DNA of 64,000 nt from positions 2,135,501 through 2,199,500 of the forward strand of contig NZ_JAPZBC010000001.1 in NCBI RefSeq assembly GCF_027460265.1, read 5' to 3'. Positions 9,127 to 19,465 of this stretch are shown one piece after another. Source of the DNA: Streptomyces sp. WMMC940. Its GTDB lineage: Bacteria > Actinomycetota > Actinomycetes > Streptomycetales > Streptomycetaceae. Under the pieces are notes generated by a model, which was given only the letters and a program-made list of their open reading frames with translations, was not told the DNA's origin and made no database searches. The position numbers and the translations under genes were made by a program. Position 1 is the stretch's first letter. Each line of letters begins with the position of its first letter.

Positions 9127-9813
9127 CTAAGCGGTAGCTTTGCCGAAACCCTCGTTCCCGGGCTCGGTCGCGCTCGATCTCCGGTTCCAGGCGCGTGGCG
9201 CCCGCCAGTGGAACCGCATCGCCAGCAGGCGCATGAGGAAGGCCATCAGGACGGCAAACCCGCTGGTCAGCCCGTTGAGCATCTCGAAGCGGATGAAGAG
9301 GACGACCATCGTGGCCCCCACGATCGCGGGCACGGCGTACAGATCGCGGTCCCAGCGCAGCAGCGACGGCACCTCGTTCGCGAGGACGTCACGCAGTACA
9401 CCGCCGCCGACCGCCGTCGCGAGCCCGAGCGTCGCGGAGGCGGTCAGGCCGAGGCCGTACTCGTACGCCTTGGTCGTGCCGGTGACGGCGAACAGGCCCA
9501 GCCCGGCGGCGTCGAAGACGTTGACCGAGCCCTGGATCCGCTCGACCTCGGGGTGGAGGAAGAAGACCAGCACCGCCGCCACGAGCGGCATCACGAAGTA
9601 CCCGAGGTCCGTGAACGCGGCGGGGGGTACGGCGCCGATGACCAGATCGCGGAACAACCCGCCGCCCAGTGCGGTGACCTCGGCGAGCACCGCGATGCCG
9701 AAGACGTCGAAGTTCTTCCGCACGGCGAGCAGGGCGCCGGAGATGGCGAAGACGAAGATCCCGGCGAGGTCGAGGGCGTGTTGGACGGAGGGGGTGAACA
9801 GTTCCTGGAGCAC
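9127..9813 (-). CDS. TRIC/UPF0126-family channel protein (seven-helix membrane protein)
   Basis: This protein of about 228 residues carries the two homologous three-helix repeats of the trimeric intracellular cation channel family. The signatures are ALGGGLFRDLVIGAVPPAAF in the first repeat and AVGGGVLRDVLANEVPSLL in the second, followed by a seventh helix. Prokaryotic members form potassium- or sodium-permeable trimers, and some UPF0126 proteins are linked to glycine uptake. The GTG at 9813 (VLQELFTPS) is preferred; a GTG eight codons upstream at 9837 is also open. The basic C-terminal tail (HWRAPRAWNRR) would be cytoplasmic. Confidence 0.88.
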   Translation of the reverse strand: MLQELFTPSVQHALDLAGIFVFAISGALLAVRKNFDVFGIAVLAEVTALGGGLFRDLVIGAVPPAAFTDLGYFVMPLVAAVLVFFLHPEVERIQGSVNVFDAAGLGLFAVTGTTKAYEYGLGLTASATLGLATAVGGGVLRDVLANEVPSLLRWDRDLYAVPAIVGATMVVLFIRFEMLNGLTSGFAVLMAFLMRLLAMRFHWRAPRAWNRRSSATEPGNEGFGKATA

Positions 9814-9870
9814 CGCCCAATTGTGCCGCCTGCGCACAGCGGGCCCGCGCCGGCACCGGTCCGGGCGGGA

Positions 9871-9899
9871 CGGGGCGCGGGCCGACGGCCCGCGCCCCG
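9871..9899 (-). terminator. Stem-loop after the peptide importer operon
   Basis: A perfect 13-bp inverted repeat (9871-9883 with 9887-9899) encloses a 3-nt loop. It follows the stop codon of the last importer gene by 12 nt and has no clear U-tract, as is usual in Streptomyces. Confidence 0.75.
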
Positions 9900-9911
9900 A
9901 CGGACGTACCG

Positions 9912-11266
<1,355 letters not shown>

Positions 11267-11270
<4 letters not shown>

Positions 11271-12259
11271 GCCGGGACCTCCGTCGTGGCCAGGACCGGG
11301 TTGACGCAGCGGGCCTCGTGCCCGGCCTCGCGGGGTTCGGTCAGTTGGGGCGTGCCGGTCAGGCAGCCCATCTCGTAGCGGTCGCAGCGGGGCGCGAAGG
11401 CGCAGCCGTCGGCCCAGGCGATCTGGTCGTTGATGGACCCGCGGATGGGGTTCAGCGGCTCGCCGCGCGGGGCGTCGAGCCGGGGAATGGAACCGAGCAG
11501 CCCGTGGGTGTACGGGTGCGTCGGGTGCGCGAACAGCTCCCGCCGCCCCGCGGATTCGACGACCTTGCCCGCGTACAGCACGTTGACCTGGTCGCAGAGC
11601 CCGGCGACGACACCCAGGTCATGGGTGATCATCAGCAGGGCGGTGCCCTCCTGGTCGACGAGTTCCTTGAGCAGTTCGAGGATCTGCGCCTGGATGGTGA
11701 CGTCGAGCGCCGTGGTGGGCTCGTCGGCGATGAGCAGTCGGGGCGCACACGCCACCGCCATGGCGATCAGCGCGCGCTGCCGCATACCGCCGGAGAGCTG
11801 GTGCGGGTACTCCTTCAGCCGGCGGTCCGGGTCGGGGATGCCGACGCGGTCCAGCAGGTGCGCGGCCTCCTTGCGGGCGGCCTCGCCCTTCATACCGCGG
11901 TGGCGCTGGAGGATCTCGGTCACCTGGACGCCGATCGGGATGACCGGGTTCAGGGAGGACAGCGGGTCCTGGAAGATCATCGCGAGCTTGCTGCCGCGCA
12001 GGTCCCGGATCTTGCCGGGGCTCATCGTCAGCAGGTCGGCGCCGTCGAAGTCGGCCCGTCCGCCGAGGGTCACGCCCTTGCGCGGGAGGAGGCCCATCAG
12101 GGCGAGCGAGGTGACGGACTTCCCGCAGCCCGACTCGCCGACGAGTCCGACGACCTGGCCCTCGTCCACGGAGAAGGAGACCCCGTTGACGGCCTGGACG
12201 TCCTTGCGGCCGCGTCCGCCGAAGGTGACGGTGAGTTCGTCCACATCGAGCAGTGGCAT
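11267..12259 (-). CDS. Oligopeptide ABC importer, ATP-binding subunit (DppD/OppD-like)
   Basis: The 330-residue ATPase has Walker A GESGCGKS, the Q-loop segment MIFQDPLSSLNP, signature LSGGMRQR and Walker B LLIADEPTTALD. The C-terminal extension GCAFAPRCDRYEMGC is typical of OppD-type subunits. It pairs with the neighbouring OppF-like ATPase at the cytoplasmic face of the two permeases. It starts 4 nt after the upstream permease and ends overlapping the next gene, so all four genes are translated from one tightly packed message. Confidence 0.96.
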
Positions 12260-12263
12260 GACA

Positions 12264-13226
12264 TCAACCTCGCAGCTTCGGGTCGAGGGCTTCGCGCATG
12301 GCCTCGCCGAGCAGGGTGAAGCCCAGGGCGGTGATGATGATGGCGACCGCCGGGTACATCGACATCATCGGCGCGTTGTCGAAGAAGCGCTGCGCCTGCG
12401 AGAGCATGACGCCCCACTCCGGAACGGCCGGGTCGGGGTTGCCGAGGCCGAGGTAGGACAGCGCCGCCGCCTCGATGATGGCGGTGGCGAGGCTGAGGGT
12501 CGCCTGGACGATCACCGGGCTCAGCGAGTTGGGCATGATCTGGGTGAGCACGATGCGCCGCTTGCGGATGCCGAGGGACCGCGCGGCCAGCACGTAGTCC
12601 TTGCCTCCCTGGGCGAGCATCGAACCGCGCAGCAGCCGGGCGAAGATGGGGATCTGCACCACACCGACGGCGATCATCACCGTGGTCAGCGACTGTCCCA
12701 TCACCGCGGCGACGGACACGGCCAGCAGCAGCGACGGCAGCGCAAGCATGATGTCGGTGACACGCATGATGGCATCGTCGAGGCGCCGACCCGCGCGGCC
12801 TCCGAGCGTCGCCGCGGCCCCTGACAGCGCGCCGACGACGGCGCCGACGGTCAAGCCGATGAGCATCGAGACCACGCCGACCAGCAGCGTCTGCCGGGAG
12901 CCCACGAGCATGCGGGAGAACATGTCGCGGCCCAGGTGGTCCAGGCCGAGCCAGTTCTCGCCGCGGGCGCCGACGAACCTGCCCTGGTTGGGGAAGACCT
13001 CACCGCGCCAGGTCTGGGCGGTCGGGGTGTGCGGCGCGAACCACGGGCCCACGATCGCCACCACGACGAACACGGCGATGATCACCGCACCGATGATCGC
13101 CATCTTGCTGGAGCGCAGCCGGCGGAAGGCCTCCCGCCAGAGGCTTGCGCCGCTCGACGTCTCGGACTTGGCGGTGAGCTCCGCGAGCCGGTCGATCTTC
13201 GATGTCTTGGTAGTAGCCAGGCTCAT
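12264..13226 (-). CDS. Oligopeptide ABC importer, permease (DppC/OppC-like)
   Basis: This inner-membrane subunit of 320 residues begins with a cytoplasmic N-terminus and a first helix (IIGAVIIAVFVVVAIVGPW). A large extracellular loop with GLDHLGRDMFSRMLVGSR, a hallmark of OppC proteins, follows, and then about five helices. The EAA-like coupling loop is around ARSLGIRKRRIVLTQIMPN. Its ATG shares one base with the stop of the other permease gene (TGATG), implying coupled translation and 1:1 production. Confidence 0.95.
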   Translation of the reverse strand: MSLATTKTSKIDRLAELTAKSETSSGASLWREAFRRLRSSKMAIIGAVIIAVFVVVAIVGPWFAPHTPTAQTWRGEVFPNQGRFVGARGENWLGLDHLGRDMFSRMLVGSRQTLLVGVVSMLIGLTVGAVVGALSGAAATLGGRAGRRLDDAIMRVTDIMLALPSLLLAVSVAAVMGQSLTTVMIAVGVVQIPIFARLLRGSMLAQGGKDYVLAARSLGIRKRRIVLTQIMPNSLSPVIVQATLSLATAIIEAAALSYLGLGNPDPAVPEWGVMLSQAQRFFDNAPMMSMYPAVAIIITALGFTLLGEAMREALDPKLRG

Positions 13227-14230
13227 CAGTGCACCCGCACCCTCGGATCGATGACGCTGTACGCGAGGTCCACCAGCAGGTTGATCAGGACGTACACGGT
13301 CGCGATGAACATGATGAAGCCCACGAGCACGGGGTAGTCACGGGCGTCGATCGCCGTCCGGATGAAGGAGCCGATGCCGCCGAAGGAGAACACCGACTCC
13401 GTGAGCACGGCGCCGGACAGCAGGCTTCCCGTCAGCAGACCTATCGCGGTGACCACGGGCAGCAACGCGTTGCGCAGGATGTGGCGGCCGCGGACGGTCT
13501 TCCGCTCCAGGCCCTTGGACTCGGCGGTGCGGATGTAGTCCTCGCCGAGGACCTCCAGCACACTGGCGCGGGTCATGCGCACGATGACGGCGAGCGGGAT
13601 GGAGGAGAGGGCGAGCGCGGGCAGCACCAGGTGCATGATCGCGTCCCAGGAGGCGTCGAACTCGCCGGTGAGGACGCCGTCGAGGACGGCGAATCCGGTC
13701 ACGCTGGTGGCGTCGAGACCCGTTTCCATCCGGCCGTAGCTCGGGAAGAGACCGAGGTTGACCGCGAAGATGCCCTTGAGGATCAGGGCGAGGAAGAAGA
13801 CCGGGATGCAGATCCCGACCAGCGACCCGGATACCGAGGCCACGTCGAGCCAGCCGCCGCGCTTGCGCGCGGCGAGGTAGCCGAGCGGAATGCCGACCGC
13901 CACGGCGATCAGCATGGCGGCGACGCTGAGTTCGACCGTCGCCGGGAAGCGGAGGACGAACTCGTCCCACACCGGCTGGCCCGTCTGGGTCGAGGTGCCG
14001 AGGTCGAGTTCGAAGATGCGCTTGAGGAAGCGTCCGTACTGGACGTAGAGCGGCTGGTCGAGTCCGAGCGCCCGGTTGATGCGTGCCACTTCGGCTTCGG
14101 TCGCCCGCTCGCCCAGGATCGCTGAGGCGGGTCCGCCGGGCAGCCGGTTCAGCCAGATGAAGAGCAGAACCGACAGGCCGAGCAGGGTGGGTACCAGCTG
14201 TAGCAGTCGTCGTACGACGAGTCGCAACAC
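13226..14230 (-). CDS. Oligopeptide ABC importer, permease (DppB/OppB-like)
   Basis: This 334-residue permease has six predicted helices. Family signatures include RRLLQLVPTLLGLSVLLF at the N-terminus, FELDLGTS after the first loop, and the coupling segment YIRTAESKGLERKTV ahead of ILRNALLPVVT. The GTG at 14230 is preferred because AAAGGGG lies upstream; the longer open frame adds a non-conserved 23 residues. It is the first gene after the intercistronic stem-loop that separates it from the binding-protein gene. Confidence 0.94.
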   Translation of the reverse strand: MLRLVVRRLLQLVPTLLGLSVLLFIWLNRLPGGPASAILGERATEAEVARINRALGLDQPLYVQYGRFLKRIFELDLGTSTQTGQPVWDEFVLRFPATVELSVAAMLIAVAVGIPLGYLAARKRGGWLDVASVSGSLVGICIPVFFLALILKGIFAVNLGLFPSYGRMETGLDATSVTGFAVLDGVLTGEFDASWDAIMHLVLPALALSSIPLAVIVRMTRASVLEVLGEDYIRTAESKGLERKTVRGRHILRNALLPVVTAIGLLTGSLLSGAVLTESVFSFGGIGSFIRTAIDARDYPVLVGFIMFIATVYVLINLLVDLAYSVIDPRVRVH

Positions 14231-14283
14231 CCCGCATGCCCCTTTCTTGCGTGTGTTGTACGAGTGGTACGGGAATGGGATGC

Positions 14284-14324
14284 GGGTCCGCCCGGCCACG
14301 TGTGTTCCGTGGCCGGGCGGACCC
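14284..14324 (-). terminator. Intercistronic stem-loop between binding protein and permease genes
   Basis: A perfect 17-bp inverted repeat (14284-14300 with 14308-14324) closes a 7-nt loop. It lies between the binding-protein stop and the permease start. Such structures commonly cause partial termination or protect the upstream message, so that the binding protein is made in excess over the membrane parts. Confidence 0.75.
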
Positions 14325-14335
14325 CATGCGGTGTG

Positions 14336-16006
14336 CTACTTGAAGGAGACCTCGGCGAAGTTCTCCTGCGTCAGCGGGGAGACGTTCGGCGGGTTGACGT
14401 TCTTGCCGAAGGCGATGGCCGGCGGCGAGGACGAGATCGGGAGCCCCGGCAGGTACTCCATGATCGTCTCATTGGCCTTCTTGTACGCGTCCACGCGCTT
14501 GGCGGCGTCCGCCTCCTTCGACGCGGCGTTCACGGAGTCGAAGACCTTTGCCTCGTCGAAGCCCCACTGCTTGTCCTTCTTCGCGAACCAGGTCCCGATG
14601 AAGTTGAAGCCGTCGTTGAAGTCACCGGTCCAGCCCAGCATGTGCAGGTCGCAGGAACCGGCCTCGGTGGCGTCCAGGTAGTCCGGGGCCCACTTCATCG
14701 GCTTCGGGGTGACCTTGATGCCGGCCTTCTCCAGGTCGGCCTTCATCAGCTCGAAGATGTCCTGCGGAGCGGGCATGTACGGGCGGGTGACCTCGGTCGG
14801 GTAGCAGAACTCGACCGCGAGGTTCTCCTCCTTGGCGCCGGCCAGCAGCGACTTGGCCTTCGCGGTGTCGAAGGGGTACTTCTTCACGTTCTCCGAGAAG
14901 CCGGCGACGGTGTCCGGCATGAACTGGGTCGCGACCTTGCCGCCCTCGGGGAGCTGGGTCTTGACGATGTTCTCCCGGTCGATGGCGTGCGCGATCGCCT
15001 GACGCACCTCGGGCTTCTTCAGCGCCGGGTTCTTCTCCTGGGTCATGCCGAGGTAGAAGAGGTTGAAGACGTCACGGGTCGGCACCGTGAAACCGGCGCC
15101 TTCGAGGGTCTTGATGTCGGCGGGCGCGACCAGGTCGTAGCCGTGGATGTCACCGGCCTGCAGCGCCTGACGCCGGCCGTCCTCGGTGTCGATCGTACGG
15201 AAGACCAGGTTCTTCACCTTGGCCTTCTCGCCCCAGTAGTCGTCGAAGCGCTCGAGGGAGACTTCCTTGTTGCCCTTGTTCCACTTCGTGATCCGGTACG
15301 GGCCGGTTCCGGCGACCGTGCCGGCCTCCTGGCTGTACTTGGGATAGGTGATGGCGTCACCCTTGGAGGTCGCCTGCTGCTTCTTGTACTCCTCGAGCGC
15401 CTTCGGTGAGTGGATCGCAAGGGCCTGGAGGGAGAAACCACCAGGCAGGTTGGCCGAGGGCTCGTTGACCTCGATGACCGCCGTGCTGTCGTCCTTCGCG
15501 GTGCAGGACTTGTAGTTCGCCTTCGGAGCCTCCGGGTCCTCGTTCTTCGCGAACCCGCCCATGATCTTTCGCCAGTAGTACGACACGGCGTCCAACTGGT
15601 ACGTGCCCGTCCAGTTGAACCAGTGGTCGTAGTTGGCGCACACCGCGGCGGCGTTGAACGCCTCACCGTCGTGGAACTTGACGCCCTTGCGGAGGTTGAA
15701 CGTCCAGACCGTGCCCTCCGGGTTGCTGGACCACTTCTCCGCGAGACCTCCGACGAGCTCGCTGCCGCCGGACTCGTGCTCCAGCAGTGCCTCGAACGCC
15801 TGACGGGTGACCCGGAAGGTCTCGCCGTCGCTCGCGAGGGCGGGGTCCAGGGAGCCCGGGTCGCCCGGGGCACCGAAGACGAAGGTGTCCTTGTCGCCGC
15901 CCTTGTCGCCGTCCTTGCCGCGCTCACTCGCACAGCCGGTGGCGACGAGGCCGACCGCGACGGCCGCTGTGATCACTTGGACGGCTCTGGACTTGAATAT
16001 TGGCAT
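14336..16006 (-). CDS. Oligopeptide ABC importer, substrate-binding lipoprotein (SBP_bac_5)
   Basis: This 556-residue family 5 extracellular binding protein captures peptides for the importer. The signal peptide ends in a lipobox (VATGC) with lipidated C25, followed by a short charged linker. Family features are FVFGAPGDPGSLDPALASDG at the mature N-terminus, TWTFNLRKGVKFHDGEAFN-like sequence in the first lobe and GTGPYRITKWNKG in the middle. Length is normal. It is the promoter-proximal gene of the five-gene operon. The peptide preference is unknown; a nickel or sugar ligand cannot be excluded from sequence. Confidence 0.95.
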   Translation of the reverse strand: MPIFKSRAVQVITAAVAVGLVATGCASERGKDGDKGGDKDTFVFGAPGDPGSLDPALASDGETFRVTRQAFEALLEHESGGSELVGGLAEKWSSNPEGTVWTFNLRKGVKFHDGEAFNAAAVCANYDHWFNWTGTYQLDAVSYYWRKIMGGFAKNEDPEAPKANYKSCTAKDDSTAVIEVNEPSANLPGGFSLQALAIHSPKALEEYKKQQATSKGDAITYPKYSQEAGTVAGTGPYRITKWNKGNKEVSLERFDDYWGEKAKVKNLVFRTIDTEDGRRQALQAGDIHGYDLVAPADIKTLEGAGFTVPTRDVFNLFYLGMTQEKNPALKKPEVRQAIAHAIDRENIVKTQLPEGGKVATQFMPDTVAGFSENVKKYPFDTAKAKSLLAGAKEENLAVEFCYPTEVTRPYMPAPQDIFELMKADLEKAGIKVTPKPMKWAPDYLDATEAGSCDLHMLGWTGDFNDGFNFIGTWFAKKDKQWGFDEAKVFDSVNAASKEADAAKRVDAYKKANETIMEYLPGLPISSSPPAIAFGKNVNPPNVSPLTQENFAEVSFK

Positions 16007-16190
16007 GGTCCACCCCTGGAATCCGCCTGTGGAGGAGGTCTTGACCGGCCGAACACTACAGACGAGTCCCGAACGGGAGAACAGTCCGCATAGCGGTGAT
16101 GCACAGTCGAGACCCGGACACTCGCCAAACCGGTCCGATCCCGGACATCGGCCCTCGTCCCGTTAACTTCCCGGACACACGGCCCGGTTG

Positions 16191-16212
16191 GCCGGGGCGG
16201 TGCGGCCCCGGC
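16191..16212 (-). terminator. Stem-loop after the first SseB-like gene
   Basis: An 8-bp GC-rich inverted repeat (16191-16198 with 16205-16212) lies 7 nt past the stop codon at 16219 and is a plausible terminator. Confidence 0.5.
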
Positions 16213-16218
16213 GGGCCC

Positions 16219-17001
16219 TCAGCGGGGGAACTGAGCGGGAGGGTATCCGTAGCCGGACTGCTGGGGAGGACCGGCGTGGGCCTCCCGGTCGTAGAACGGG
16301 CGGGTGTTGGCCCGCAGCCACATGGCGACCGGGTCGTACTCGTCGGACATGGCGACGGTCGACACCGGAAGTCCGTCCGGCACTGCGGCGATCGACTGCT
16401 GCATCATGGCGCGCACCGACTCTACGGACTGCCGGCCCGTGTCGTAGAGGTCCAGGCCGATGGCGAGGTACGGGGCGCCGAGCGACGGCTGCACCCAGGC
16501 CCTGCGCAGGGAGCGGACGGCAGGGGTACGGTGCGCGTTCTGCGTGAGCAGGGCGTAGAACTGGGGGATCTCGATGGCCGGTTCCGTCAGGCGCAGCGGA
16601 CCGGCGGGCATCCGGTCGAGGCCGGTGGCGATCCGGCGCAGATCGGGCCAGGGAACACCGACTCCGCCGCCCGGCGCGTGCGGGTTGAGCCAGATGCCCC
16701 AGCGGTCGGGGAAGAGGGCGCGGGCGACGTCGGCGCCGGCGGCCACCTCGTGGGCCCTGGTCCAGCCCGAGGCGGAGAGCTCCTGCGCGGAGGTGACGCA
16801 GGGCGCGTATCCGAGGCCGTCCACCTCCATGTTCCCGTACTGGGCGTCGGGGGATCCGGCCTGGCCGTGCCAGAGGAGCATCCACACCCGGCCGTCGGCG
16901 AGCGCCTGCAGCAGCGCCTCGTACGCGTCGTAGCGCCCGGGCGTCACCTGGCGCAGCATGTGCTCGACCTGCCCGGCCGCCGCGGTGCCTGACGCACTCA
17001 C
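16219..17001 (-). CDS. SseB C-terminal domain-containing protein
   Basis: The 260-residue protein belongs to the actinobacterial proteins named after E. coli SseB (enhanced serine sensitivity), whose biochemical role is unknown. Visible features are an N-terminal helix with QVTPGRYDAYEALLQALADG, a central LFPDRWGIWLNPHAPGGGVGVPW segment and a C-terminal half with APYLAIGLDLYD. There is no signal peptide or membrane helix. The GTG at 17001 gives the usual MSASG-type start. It follows the second SseB gene by 114 nt on the same strand, close to serine and glycine genes. Confidence 0.8.
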   Translation of the reverse strand: MSASGTAAAGQVEHMLRQVTPGRYDAYEALLQALADGRVWMLLWHGQAGSPDAQYGNMEVDGLGYAPCVTSAQELSASGWTRAHEVAAGADVARALFPDRWGIWLNPHAPGGGVGVPWPDLRRIATGLDRMPAGPLRLTEPAIEIPQFYALLTQNAHRTPAVRSLRRAWVQPSLGAPYLAIGLDLYDTGRQSVESVRAMMQQSIAAVPDGLPVSTVAMSDEYDPVAMWLRANTRPFYDREAHAGPPQQSGYGYPPAQFPR

Positions 17002-17115
17002 TCTGGGTCCCGCCCCTCTTCGATCCGCCGTTCCCTCGGGCCGCCCTGGGCACGCGAGTGCGGCGACCACGTCATCAAACCAGCTTAAGCGGCCGTACTG
17101 ACACCAACTTGACGT

Positions 17116-17874
17116 CTACGCGTACTGCCGGGTGTAGAAGGGCCGGACCCGGGTCAGCATCCAGTCGCCGACGGGGTCCTGGGCGATGTCCAGCAGGACC
17201 AGGTTGACCGGCCACTGCACGGCGACCCGGCCGAGCGCACGGCCGAGTGCGTCCATGGGGGCGTTCCGGTCGGGGCCCTCGAAGGCGGAGAGCTGGACGC
17301 CGACGAACAGGACCGGCGGGCCGCCCTCGATGCTGGCCAGGATCCGGCGGGCGGTCTGGACGACGCGGGTCGACTCGAACTCGCCGGCCGCGGCGGCGAG
17401 GAAGTCGACCGGCTCCTCCTGCCAGTCGGGCTCGAAGAGCCGGACCCGGCCGCCGCTCGCCGGGCCTCCGGCATGGGAAGGGCCCCCGAGCGGCGTGCGG
17501 CCGGCGCGGCACAGCTCGGCGACGGCGGGCGGGGGCAGCGGTACGCCGACGGCGCCGCCCGGGTTCACGGCGATACCGAGCTGCGGGGGCAGGCCCCGGG
17601 CGAACTCGACGGCGGGCGCGACGGTGCCGGACATGTGGTCGCCCGCGCCGAGGCGGAACTGCTCCTGGGAGCTGAAGACGGGGACGTACGGGGCGCCGTC
17701 GATGCCGATCGTCGGCAGGTCGAGGTCGGCGCTGTCCGGCCCGCCGCCGTTGGGCAGCGGAACCCACACGGCGCTCCGCCCGAGCACCTCCACGATCCGC
17801 CCTCCGGCCGACGGGTTCCCGACCGATGCGGCCAGCACCTCTTCGAGCTCATTGGCGGGCCATGTCGTGTCCAC
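17116..17874 (-). CDS. Enhanced serine sensitivity protein SseB-like
   Basis: This 252-residue protein starts at GTG 17874 with AGGGA upstream. It begins WPANELEEVLAASVGNP, the typical N-terminus of SseB-type proteins, followed by VWVPLPNGGG and FSSQEQFRLGAGD. The second half contains PPVLFVGVQLSAFEGP and a C-terminal MLTRVRPFYTRQYA that resembles the end of its neighbour (MWLRANTRPFYDREA). The two genes therefore look like diverged paralogues. Function is unknown; the E. coli name refers to a serine-related phenotype, and the gene lies near gcvT, glyA and sdaA. Confidence 0.82.
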   Translation of the reverse strand: MDTTWPANELEEVLAASVGNPSAGGRIVEVLGRSAVWVPLPNGGGPDSADLDLPTIGIDGAPYVPVFSSQEQFRLGAGDHMSGTVAPAVEFARGLPPQLGIAVNPGGAVGVPLPPPAVAELCRAGRTPLGGPSHAGGPASGGRVRLFEPDWQEEPVDFLAAAAGEFESTRVVQTARRILASIEGGPPVLFVGVQLSAFEGPDRNAPMDALGRALGRVAVQWPVNLVLLDIAQDPVGDWMLTRVRPFYTRQYA

Positions 17875-18386
17875 TGTGATCCCTGCTTCCCCCGCCGACC
17901 CGAGCCGGGCGGCCGTGACGTCCTGCGACAGCAGGGTAGCGGGCGCGGCAGGCGCGTGCCGCGGGCGCGGACACCGGGGCGGGGAGGCACTGGTGCGCCC
18001 GCATACCGGCAGGACGGAGACCGCCCGGTGTCCGTGTGGTCCATGACCCGCGTGGGGTCCGCCGGACGCCACCGTCGGCGGTACGGGAGGAGCCGGCCGA
18101 CGGGCTCCCGACAGCGGGGAGACGGGTCGCGGGTCCGTGCGCCACCCGGGGGCATGCGCGGGGCGACCAGCCCGGGCGGCCACGCCGACCAGCGGGCGCG
18201 ACCGAGCCCGCAGCCCGGAACCGCCCGTCTGCGGCCCGGTGCCCCAGGGCCCGTGGCGCGGCCCGAGCCGACCCGGCCACGTCCCCGCGCACCGGCCGCG
18301 AAGCCGGCCGGTCCGGTCCTGTCGTCGGCCCGTGGGGCCGTCGGGCCGGTCGACCCGCCCACCGCGCCTCGCCCGGCCTCAGGTCC
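17875..18386. other. Intergenic region without a supported gene
   Basis: This stretch of about 510 nt is extremely GC-rich. The open frames across it encode Arg/Pro/Gly/Ala-rich sequence without family features and overlap each other on both strands. I see no clear promoter or terminator apart from the upstream region of the SseB gene. Confidence 0.6.
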
Positions 18387-19076
18387 TCAGGGCGTCTCGG
18401 TGAAGCCGATCCGGGTGAGCGCGGAGGCCGCCGCGCGGTCGAGGAGGGTCGCGGAGGCGCAGCCCGCGGGGAGGTGGCCGCGTTCGGCCGCGCGGAGGAG
18501 GTGGGAGACCGCTCGGCGGTGGCGGGCGAAGGCGTAGCCGGAGACGCCGCGGCCGCGCTCCCGCTGGCCCGCGCGGGCGGTCTCGGGGGTGACGTCCAGC
18601 AGCAGCAGATGGAGGTCGCGCCCCCGTCTGCGGGCCTCCCGGGCCAGCCAGCGCCGGACCCACGACTGGGTGCCGCAGTCGTGCACGATCACGCTCTCGC
18701 CGGAGCGCAGCGCCCGGCGCAGGCCCGCGTAGTGCGCGAGCCGGACGAGCGGACGGTAGACGGCGTACGGCAGGGCACGGGGCATCCGCCGGTCCCAGCG
18801 GTCCCGGGCGTCCTGGGAGTCGATCCCGCCCCCGTCGGCCGCCCGCCGGATGAGCGTGGACTTTCCGCTGCCGGGCAGCCCGGAGATGACGACCACGTCG
18901 CCGCGGCGGAACACCAGGGCGCGTGGGCCGCGCCCCTCGCGTTCCCGCAGGTCACGCACGAGGGGCTGGGCCGTGGTGAGGCCGATCGGCAGGCCGGGGC
19001 GGGTAGCCCCGGCGGCTCGGGGCCGGGCGGGGACCCCTGCGGTCGCCGGACAGGCACCGGACTGCTGCAACGTCAT
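18387..19076 (-). CDS. P-loop NTPase, AAA/kinase-like
   Basis: This 229-residue protein has Walker A GLPGSGKS at about residues 65-72 and a hydrophobic strand LHLLLLDV followed by TPETARAGQRERGR, resembling the lid of small-molecule or zeta-toxin-like kinases. The ATG at 19076 has GGGGGAG upstream. Family members are annotated in actinomycetes only as ATP-binding proteins, so the substrate is unknown. The gene is divergent from the riboswitch-controlled gcvT operon and shares its 390-nt intergenic region. Confidence 0.75.
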   Translation of the reverse strand: MTLQQSGACPATAGVPARPRAAGATRPGLPIGLTTAQPLVRDLREREGRGPRALVFRRGDVVVISGLPGSGKSTLIRRAADGGGIDSQDARDRWDRRMPRALPYAVYRPLVRLAHYAGLRRALRSGESVIVHDCGTQSWVRRWLAREARRRGRDLHLLLLDVTPETARAGQRERGRGVSGYAFARHRRAVSHLLRAAERGHLPAGCASATLLDRAAASALTRIGFTETP

Positions 19077-19152
19077 CAGCTCACTCTCCCCCTGTCGGGT
19101 CTCGAGACCCTGCCCAAGAAGCTTAAAGAAAAGGTAATGACCGACAAGTGAT

Positions 19153-19180
19153 TTGCCGACGAGGGCACCCGTGCAATGAT
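19153..19180 (+). promoter_or_regulatory. Candidate promoter of the gcvT operon
   Basis: A TTGCCG hexamer (19153-19158) and AATGAT (19175-19180) are separated by 16 nt and lie just upstream of the glycine riboswitch, as a housekeeping-type promoter would. The match is approximate. Confidence 0.4.
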
Positions 19181-19213
19181 GTCCGCGCAAACTGCATACC
19201 GGCCGCTTGAATC

Positions 19214-19431
19214 CGCGCGGGAGAGTCCCGGCCACTGTGTGGGCCGGGCGCCGAAGGAGCAAGTCCCTCCCTTGAATCTCTCAGGCCCCGTACCGCGCGC
19301 GACGAGGCAGATCTGAAAAGCGAGCCGCAGTCCCTGCGGTTCCACCCAAGGTGCAAGTCACGCCCTCCGCGTACGTCCGCTACGTGTGGTCGTGACGAAC
19401 CTCTCAGGTTTCGATGACAGATGGGGAGGAT
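19214..19431 (+). promoter_or_regulatory. Tandem glycine riboswitch
   Basis: Two consecutive glycine aptamers are recognisable. The first runs from about 19214 to 19321 with GCGGGAGAGTCC, CCGAAGGAGCAAGTCC, AATCTCTCAGGCCCC and GAGGCAGATCTG. The second runs to about 19431 with ACCCAAGGTGCAAGTC, GACGAACCTCTCAGGTTTC and GATGACAGATGGGGAGG. The core of each binds one glycine. In known examples glycine binding turns on the glycine cleavage genes. There is no obvious terminator before the gcvT start at 19466, so control of translation or of RNA folding near the ribosome binding site is likely. Confidence 0.93.
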
Positions 19432-19465
19432 CGTCCTCGCCAGTCATGCCCTGGGAGCCCCATCC

